Source of the DNA: Bartonella sp. AU18XJBT
Lineage (GTDB): Bacteria; Pseudomonadota; Alphaproteobacteria; Rhizobiales; Rhizobiaceae
Assembly: GCF_028618595.1 (NCBI RefSeq)
Contig: NZ_JAQITE010000018.1
Span: forward strand, 1-40,410
Direction: 5' to 3'
Length of the DNA: 40,410 nt
Under the pieces are notes generated by a model that had not been told where the DNA came from, did no database searches, and saw only the letters and a program-made list of their open reading frames with translations. Positions 35,243-40,410 of this stretch are shown piece after piece; position 1 is the stretch's first letter, and each line of letters starts with the position of its first letter. Both the position numbers and the translations under genes were made by a program.

Positions 35243-35731
35243 TATTAACTCCATGGACGATATTATGCACCGCTCCTTTTAGATGTATCTTATCTCAACT
35301 TATCCTATTACGCGGTTTAGGCTCAAAAATTTTATCCTATAGTAAATTCTTCTTACCATTTTCCATTGTATTCACGGCTGTATTCATCATTTATCATAAA
35401 AACAATCTATTTTATTTGATTGAACAAAAGCATTCTATCATTAGAGATGCTTTCCCTCTTTAAACAAAACGAACTTAGAAAAAATTCTATAGGCAAAAAT
35501 CTATGTGAAAAATAGATCGTTTGCAGGAAGCAAATCTTAAATTTTAAACTACACAAAGCTTTGTCAGTATTTTCAATAATTCCACAACGGGTTCCTTACT
35601 GCCTCTTACGCCCTATATTTTAAATCAACAATTGAGAATAATGCAGCAATTAACTCTATTTTTTTACATCGTTCTCATGACAAAATTATTTTATCTGTAC
35701 AGAGTTTTATTCAAAGAAAGCGATCAAAATA
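35243..35731. other. Spacer between cysS and the TIGR02301-type gene
   Basis: About 490 bases between divergent genes. A plus-strand open frame (35209-35463) contains one hydrophobic stretch, FFLPFSIVFTAVFIIYH, but it starts inside cysS, has no ribosome site and matches nothing I know, so I do not call it. The rest should carry the two promoters. Confidence 0.4.
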
Positions 35732-36100
35732 ATGCTTAATAGATTGATGAACATCATTATTTTAATATTTCTTGTCATTTCAACGCCAGCCTTTGCGCAA
35801 CAATCTCCACCTTATGAAAAAAAATTACTCCGATTAGCAGAAATTTTGGGATCATTGCATTCTCTCCAAAATCTTTGCGAGCCTCCAACAAACCAATGGT
35901 ATGATTATATGAATGCACTGATTGAAGCAGAACACCTCATTCCACAAAGACGTGCTTATTTTTATGAAGCGTTTAATGAAGCTTATCGTGCTTTCTCAGA
36001 AAATTATCATCATTGTACACAAGCAGCCATTGAAGCCAATCAAAGATACATTGAGGAAGGAAGAATTTTATCTGAAAATCTCCTCATGCATTATAAATAA
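35732..36100 (+). CDS. TIGR02301-type small exported protein
   Basis: 122-aa protein with a clear signal peptide (MLNRLMNIIILIFLVISTPAFA, shown as LMNIIILIFLVISTPAFA; cleavage after AFA-QQ). The mature part is helical, about 100 residues, and has two cysteines that could pair (SLQNLCEPPTNQWYDYM and NYHHCTQAA). The pattern of LLRLAEILGSLHSLQNLC, then W...M..LI.AE, then FYEAFNEAYRAFSENY, matches alphaproteobacterial proteins grouped as TIGR02301, whose role is unknown. It is expected in the periplasm. It is the only plus-strand gene between cysS and pyrC. Confidence 0.78.
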   Translation: MLNRLMNIIILIFLVISTPAFAQQSPPYEKKLLRLAEILGSLHSLQNLCEPPTNQWYDYMNALIEAEHLIPQRRAYFYEAFNEAYRAFSENYHHCTQAAIEANQRYIEEGRILSENLLMHYK

Positions 36101-36515
36101 TTAATCTATACAAAAAGTATCTCCCTTAATTTTAGCGATATCAGTGATACTCCTCTCACAAATGCGAGGAACAATAAACCAGCTCTGAAAATAGAGAGAT
36201 TTTTAAAGAATAATGTCTCAATACGCTTTTATTCGTATGAGCGCCTTTTCCCATACAAAATCGCTCTTTGGCTTCCCCCCATACCTCAAAGAACGAAGAT
36301 TTTTAACTAAATTTGCTCTGTAAATAATCTAGGTTCTTGTTGAACAAGATTCCTCTTGGCTTCTAACGTATGTAATTTGCTTCATAGTTCCTACAAACAA
36401 TCCTAAGAATATTCACCACGCATAAAAAAACACTTATGTGCAAAAGAGGCTGACATACCCTATATCAACACTCTAAAAGATGATATTTTACAGCATACTT
36501 ATAATTTTAATCTGT
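36101..36515. other. Spacer between the TIGR02301-type gene and pyrC
   Basis: About 415 bases between converging genes. I see short inverted repeats (TCTTTG / CAAAGA around 36261-36288; ATACG / CGTAT around 36221-36238) but no strong terminator and no open gene. In related genomes pyrC is followed by plsY; nothing like it is readable here. Confidence 0.4.
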
Positions 36516-37850
36516 TTACACCAAAGTTTCTATAAATTTAACAGGCTCTCCTTGTGACGGTGTGACAATTTCACCTTCCCACATAACGCGCATACCACGG
36601 ATAATAGTCCCAACAGGCCAACCTTTAACTTTTTGACCATCATAAGGTGTCCAACCGGCACGCGAACCAATTAAGCTATTCGTGATAATTTCTTCTCTCT
36701 TAAGATCAACAATGGTTAAATCAGCATCGTACCCAACAGCAATACGCCCTTTGCAGCTTATACCAAAAATACGACTAGGGCCATGTGAAGTAAGATCAAC
36801 AAAACGTTCAAGAGATATTTTCTCTGCATTCACATGTGTTAACATAAGTGCTGCTGTTGTTTGCACCCCTGTCATTCCTGAAGGTGAAGAGGGATAAGGT
36901 TTAAGCTTTTCTTCAAGAGTATGAGGCGCATGATCTGAGCCTAAGACATCAATAATTCCTTGTTGAACACCGTACCAAAGAGCTTCACGGTGGCGCGACT
37001 CACGAATAGGCGGATTCATCTGAATGAGTGTACCGAGCTTCTTATAATCATCAGCCGTGAGAGTCAAATGATGTTGTGTCACTTCAATTGTTGCAACATC
37101 CTTATGTTTTTTTAAAAAATCAATTTCTTCTTCTGTCGAAAGATGGAGCACATGAATCCGTGCCTTCGTCTCATGGGCAATTTTTACCAAACGCTGTGTA
37201 CATTTTAATGCCGCAACTTCATCACGCCAAATCGGATGTGACGATGCATCCCCTTCAATACGCAATATTTTACGCTCTTTGAGCCTCGCCTCATCTTCAG
37301 AATGAAAAGCTGCACGACGACGTGTATTCTTCAAAATAAGGCGTACACTTTCATCATCATCAACCAAAAGATTACCAGTAGAGGACCCCATAAAGACTTT
37401 AATTCCAGCCGCACCAGGAAGTCTTTCTAACTCAGAGAGTTCATGGGCATTTTCACGCGTTCCTCCAACCCAAAATGCAAAATCACAATGCATTCGATGA
37501 AATCCGCGTTTAACCTTATCGCTTAATGTTTCTTCTGATGTTGTCAATGGATTGGTATTAGGCATGTCAAAAACTGCCGTAACACCCCCTAACACAGCAG
37601 AATACGAGCCACTTTCCAAATCCTCCTTATATTCATTTCCTGGCTCACGAAAATGCACTTGGCTATCAATAATTCCTGGTAAAATATGAAGTCCCGTACA
37701 ATCAATGACCTCACTAGCCGATGCACATGTAAGGTCGCCTATTTCAGCAATACGACCATTTGTAATACCAATATCACGCTTGCTTCTTCCATCATGATTC
37801 ACAAGTGTTGCACCTTTAAAAATTGTATCAAATGTTTTAAACATAGCCAC
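36516..37850 (-). CDS. pyrC: Dihydroorotase
   Basis: Amidohydrolase that closes carbamoyl aspartate to dihydroorotate in pyrimidine synthesis. The 444-aa protein shows VLGGVTAVFDMPNTNP (about 88-103), the lysine region GIKVFMGSSTG (about 148), FHSEDEARLKE (about 178), HVLHLSTEEE (about 234) and DVLGSDHAPH with the catalytic Asp (about 310). The first metal motif is DSQVHFREPG: the usual first His of HxH is Gln (residue 64) while His66 stays. I recall this variant from rhizobial dihydroorotases, so it is probably a lineage trait and not decay. Start is ATG 37850, or MFK two codons later. It is divergent from the ygfZ-like gene. Confidence 0.88.
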   Translation of the reverse strand: MAMFKTFDTIFKGATLVNHDGRSKRDIGITNGRIAEIGDLTCASASEVIDCTGLHILPGIIDSQVHFREPGNEYKEDLESGSYSAVLGGVTAVFDMPNTNPLTTSEETLSDKVKRGFHRMHCDFAFWVGGTRENAHELSELERLPGAAGIKVFMGSSTGNLLVDDDESVRLILKNTRRRAAFHSEDEARLKERKILRIEGDASSHPIWRDEVAALKCTQRLVKIAHETKARIHVLHLSTEEEIDFLKKHKDVATIEVTQHHLTLTADDYKKLGTLIQMNPPIRESRHREALWYGVQQGIIDVLGSDHAPHTLEEKLKPYPSSPSGMTGVQTTAALMLTHVNAEKISLERFVDLTSHGPSRIFGISCKGRIAVGYDADLTIVDLKREEIITNSLIGSRAGWTPYDGQKVKGWPVGTIIRGMRVMWEGEIVTPSQGEPVKFIETLV

Positions 37851-37908
37851 GCTCCTTACATATTGCTCACTTATCGATTATGTAACTTTGAGCAGAAAGG
37901 CAAGAACC

Positions 37909-38781
37909 ATGATTGAAAAACAAAATGCCATTTGCTTAAAAAACCGCAGGCTTATTCAAATTACAGGCGAAGAAGCAACAGATTTTCTACAATCCCTTAT
38001 CACGACAGATGTAAAAAAAATCAGCCCACAGGAACTTTTCCCCGGGGCCCTTTTATCCCCACAAGGAAAGGTTCTTGCTGATTTTCTTATCGGAAAAAAA
38101 GAAGATGGTTATCTGATTGATATCAGAATGCCTTTAGCTGATACCCTTCACCAACGTCTGTTGCTCTATAAGCTGCGTAAAAAAGTAGAAATTACACAAC
38201 CATTACAAGAGCTTGTTACAGTTTCTTTGAATAAAGAATCAGAAGCTTTAAATTTTGATTCAAGTTTTGTTGATAAACGCTTCCCACAACAAGAAAAAAT
38301 AATACGAATCTATGGCAAAAAACCTTTTTTGACTTCAGAATATCATGACACATGGAATCAATTGCGTATCCGTTATGCAATTGCGGAAAGCGATCAAGAC
38401 TATGAAATTGGTAAAGTCTTTCCTCATGATATTAATTACGATCAAATCAATGGACTCTCATTCAATAAAGGATGTTATATTGGACAAGAAATTGTTTCAC
38501 GAATGCACCACCACCGTGCAGCACGTCGCCGTATTTTTATTGTAAAAGGCCAGTGTGAATTGCCCCCTCAATCTAGCATTGAAGCAGGAACAAAAGTGCT
38601 TGGCTACTTGGGAACGTGTGTAGAAAATGAGGCTCTCGCTTTAATGCGTATGGACCATGTCAAAGATTCTATGGACCATAATATCCCCTTTACTGTAAAA
38701 AACATTCCTGTCACTATAAACATTGCTGAAAATATGAATTTTACCTTTCCTGAAAATACTATAGAAAATACGCATGGCTAA
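37909..38781 (+). CDS. ygfZ: Folate-binding YgfZ/GcvT-like protein (Fe-S cluster maintenance)
   Basis: Relative of aminomethyltransferase GcvT that helps build or repair certain Fe-S proteins with tetrahydrofolate (YgfZ/IBA57 family). The 290-aa protein begins with the GcvT-like strand RRLIQITGEEATDFLQSLIT, shown as LIQITGEEATDFLQSL, and ALLSPQGKVLADFLI. It carries the diagnostic KGCYIGQE motif (residues 187-194, Cys189), followed by RMHHHRAARRRIF. I chose ATG 37909 with AGAAAGG upstream over a TTG at 37888. The 3' end overlaps the HD-domain gene by eight bases. The small gap to pyrC (58 bases) must hold divergent promoters. Confidence 0.88.
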   Translation: MIEKQNAICLKNRRLIQITGEEATDFLQSLITTDVKKISPQELFPGALLSPQGKVLADFLIGKKEDGYLIDIRMPLADTLHQRLLLYKLRKKVEITQPLQELVTVSLNKESEALNFDSSFVDKRFPQQEKIIRIYGKKPFLTSEYHDTWNQLRIRYAIAESDQDYEIGKVFPHDINYDQINGLSFNKGCYIGQEIVSRMHHHRAARRRIFIVKGQCELPPQSSIEAGTKVLGYLGTCVENEALALMRMDHVKDSMDHNIPFTVKNIPVTINIAENMNFTFPENTIENTHG

Positions 38782-39391
38782 AGCTGAATTATTAAAAAAT
38801 GGAGAAGCACGCGCTTGGCAAAGAATGCTCTCTGGACGCAGACTTGATCTTCTCAACCCTTCTCCTTTTGATGTTGAAATTGAAGATATTGCCCATGGAC
38901 TTTCTCGCGTGGCACGTTGGAACGGTCAAACACGAGGGGAGCATGCCTATTCTGTTGCACAACATTCACTTTTGGTTGAACAAATATTTCAAAAACTTTT
39001 TCCACAATCAGGAAGCAACGAATGTCTTTATGCTCTTCTTCATGATGCTCCAGAATATGTCATCGGCGATATGATTTCCCCCTTTAAAGCTGTCATAGGA
39101 AAACAATATGAACGCATTGAAAAAGGCATTCAAGATGCTATCCACATGCGCTTTTCTCTTCCCGTTGATCTTTCTCAAAAACTTTTAAAAAAAATCAAAC
39201 AAGCCGACCGTATCGCTGCATATTATGAAGCAATTACGCTTGCTGGATTTAATACAGAAGAAGCCCTTCGCTATTTTGGCTCTCCCAATAATATTTTACC
39301 CGATGATCTTAGTTTATACCCCTATTCTACCCAACAAACTGAAAACGCATTTTTAACTCGCTTTAATGACTTGGATGCCGAAAGATTATAA
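38774..39391 (+). CDS. HD-domain hydrolase (YfbR-like)
   Basis: 205-aa metal-dependent phosphohydrolase of the HD superfamily. Metal ligands fit H57 (GEHAYSVAQHS, with H64), the HD pair H90-D91 in LLHDAPEYVIGDM, and D143 in KKIKQADRIAAYYEA. The N-terminal LSGRRLDLLNPSPFDVEIEDIAHGL block, shown as LSGRRLDLLNPSPFDV, occurs in many alphaproteobacterial relatives. YfbR-type enzymes are 5'-deoxynucleotidases, so a nucleotide role is plausible but not shown. It overlaps the ygfZ-like gene by eight bases and is co-transcribed with it. It is the last backbone gene before the integrase element. Confidence 0.85.
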   Translation: MAKAELLKNGEARAWQRMLSGRRLDLLNPSPFDVEIEDIAHGLSRVARWNGQTRGEHAYSVAQHSLLVEQIFQKLFPQSGSNECLYALLHDAPEYVIGDMISPFKAVIGKQYERIEKGIQDAIHMRFSLPVDLSQKLLKKIKQADRIAAYYEAITLAGFNTEEALRYFGSPNNILPDDLSLYPYSTQQTENAFLTRFNDLDAERL

Positions 39392-39520
39392 CCTTTTCGC
39401 ATTGTTGATTCCTTGTCATTACAGAAACATCACACTGATTTATAATAATAATTCATTGTTTTTTCATGTTGCATGAGAGCCCCTAATATCGCATGATTCA
39501 CCCATTTCAAATCTGTTTAT

Positions 39521-39580
39521 ATTGAATCAATCAAAATCATTCTCTTGCACATTATAAGCGAGACCAGCATATGGATAAAA
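39521..39580 (+). repeat. Imperfect direct repeat, copy 1, 170 bases before copy 2
   Basis: Begins ATTGAATCAA and matches 39691-39750 at about 45 of 60 positions by eye. Most differences are transitions. Conserved cores are ATTGAATCAA, AAAATCA, CTTGCAC, AAGCG and TAAAA. Possible integrase arm-binding or attachment sites, or a relic of an earlier copy of the integrase upstream region. Confidence 0.65.
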
Positions 39581-39690
39581 ATTTTTAAAGAAAGAATTCA
39601 ATACATTGATTTATATAGATAATTTGTCGTTATTCATATTGAATTAGACCTCCGAATATAGTAAGATTTTCTCATCACAAACCCTCTCAT

Positions 39691-39750
39691 ATTGAATCAA
39701 TTAAAATCACTTGCTTGCACGTCAAAAGCGGGGCTGGTGTGTGGGTAAAA
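39691..39750 (+). repeat. Imperfect direct repeat, copy 2, just before the integrase
   Basis: Second copy of the repeat at 39521, ending about 20 bases before the integrase ATG. AGAAAGGA between the repeat and the gene is the ribosome site. Confidence 0.65.
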
Positions 39751-39772
39751 TTTATACAAGAAAGGACTAAAA

Positions 39773-40410
39773 ATGGCTCTTATGAACCGTCTTAATGCAA
39801 GGTCTGTCGCAACATTGGGGGCTGGCAAATATAATGATGGTGCTGGCTTGCTTCTTCACAAACGTAAAGATGGAGGTGCTCAATGGCTTTATCGTTATAC
39901 CATTCATGGGCGTCGTCGCGAAATGGGCTTGGGTGCTTTAAGAGATGTCTCTTTAAAACAAGCCCGTGAATGTGCAATGCAATGGCGTTCTGTTTTACGT
40001 GAAGGGCGTGACCCTATTCAAGAACGTAATAAACAAAAGCGTGAGGCAATGCGCAATCTCCATTACTTAAAAGATATTGCCGTGGATGCTTTTGAAAGTC
40101 GTAAAGCTGAACTAAAAGGAGATGGGAAAGATGGAAATTGGTTTTTACATTTACGCCTTCATATTCTCCCTAAATTAGGCTGTATGCCCGTTTCAGAGAT
40201 TACACAAACAGAGATACGCGATACCCTTGCTCCTATTTGGCATTCAAAAGCGAGAACTGCCCAAACAGCATTGATACGTCTTAATCTCTGTCTCAAACAT
40301 GCAGCTGCCTTGGGTTTGGATGTTGATTTACAAGCAACAACAAAAGCACGCGCTCTTTTAGGTAAACAACGTCATAAAACCATTAATAGACCAGCCATGG
40401 ATTGGAGAGA
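39773..40410 (+). CDS. P4-type tyrosine integrase, N-terminal part, cut by the window end
   Basis: Site-specific recombinase of an integrated element. An open frame of 212 codons runs from ATG 39773 to the window edge; the ribosome site is AGAAAGGA. It has the DUF4102 arm-DNA-binding domain: MNRLNARSVATLGAGKYNDG near the start, GAGLLLHKRKDGGAQWLYRY (about 22-41), GRRREMGLGALRDVSLKQAR (about 46-65) and LREGRDPIQER. The core-binding domain starts near residue 105 (DGNWFLHLRLHILPKLG; ITQTEIRDTLAPIWHSKA). The catalytic domain lies mostly beyond the window, so activity cannot be judged. No disruption is seen. The element it serves lies to the right. Confidence 0.9.
   Translation, partial: MALMNRLNARSVATLGAGKYNDGAGLLLHKRKDGGAQWLYRYTIHGRRREMGLGALRDVSLKQARECAMQWRSVLREGRDPIQERNKQKREAMRNLHYLKDIAVDAFESRKAELKGDGKDGNWFLHLRLHILPKLGCMPVSEITQTEIRDTLAPIWHSKARTAQTALIRLNLCLKHAAALGLDVDLQATTKARALLGKQRHKTINRPAMDWR

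Larger units (their letters stand above)
39392..39772. other. Spacer before the integrase, containing the direct repeats
   Basis: About 380 AT-rich bases. I see no tRNA gene, although P4-type integrases often sit beside one. Two imperfect direct repeats (annotated separately) fill much of it. A third short ATTGAAT occurrence lies near 39640. Confidence 0.45.

Noticed and set aside
35209-35463. Plus-strand 84-codon open frame with a hydrophobic stretch
   Set aside because: It begins inside cysS on the opposite strand, with no ribosome site or family match; AT-rich spacers often give such hydrophobic frames.

Overview
The window looks like a chromosomal segment from a Bartonella-type alphaproteobacterium (Hyphomicrobiales). 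The DNA is AT-rich and gene order follows the conserved rhizobial backbone: lptF-lptG-lptD-surA-pdxA-rsmA, gmk, mltG, fabF-acpP-fabG-fabD, rpsF-rpsR-DUF2232-rplI, dnaB, radA, cvpA-purF, pssA-psd, cysS, pyrC. A decayed AIDA/pertactin-like autotransporter at the left end and several eroded genes fit a host-associated, reductively evolving genome. The genus is inferred from gene order and style; no database was searched.

Layout. (1) 1-1985 is an accessory, degraded region on the minus strand. It holds two adjacent unknown genes that appear to be tandem paralogues, the downstream one with an apparent one-base frameshift in an A-tract. Upstream of them lies an autotransporter remnant with an intact signal peptide, an in-frame stop and a frameshift. 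(2) 1985-4143 has an MHS-type MFS transporter convergent with a holC plus two-small-membrane-protein cluster. (3) 4545-12084 is an overlapping plus-strand run for outer-membrane biogenesis (LptF, LptG, LptD, SurA-like chaperone), ending in pdxA and rsmA. (4) 12115-18525 is a minus-strand block: gmk, mltG, the fatty-acid genes fabF, acpP, fabG and fabD, and a PAP2 phosphatase. (5) 18855-21236 is the ribosomal operon rpsF-rpsR-DUF2232-rplI. (6) 21811-29285 covers replication, repair and purine synthesis: dnaB, a dead radA fragment, an N-terminally truncated second dnaB, intact radA, cvpA, purF and an SDR gene. (7) 29356-35242 is minus strand: pssA, psd, an Atm1-type ABC exporter, a DUF421 protein and cysS. 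(8) 35732-39391 holds a TIGR02301-type protein, pyrC, and divergent ygfZ-like and HD-hydrolase genes. (9) 39521-40410 is the edge of a mobile element: an imperfect direct repeat followed by a P4-type integrase cut by the window end.

The most unusual structure is the dnaB/radA tandem segmental duplication (about 22300-24980). One duplicated segment ran from inside dnaB into the 5' end of radA. It left full dnaB, a stop-riddled radA fragment, then a headless but open dnaB placed 6 bases before intact radA. The two dnaB copies are mosaic: nearly identical around Walker A and clearly divergent around motif H3, where the second copy has lost the conserved LRESG motif. No CRISPR array, rRNA or tRNA gene was recognised. 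I see no convincing wholly new multi-gene system here. The best candidates for new biology are the headless DnaB, the tandem unknown paralogues at the left edge, and a hairpin plus T-tract upstream of lptF that could end a short RNA.
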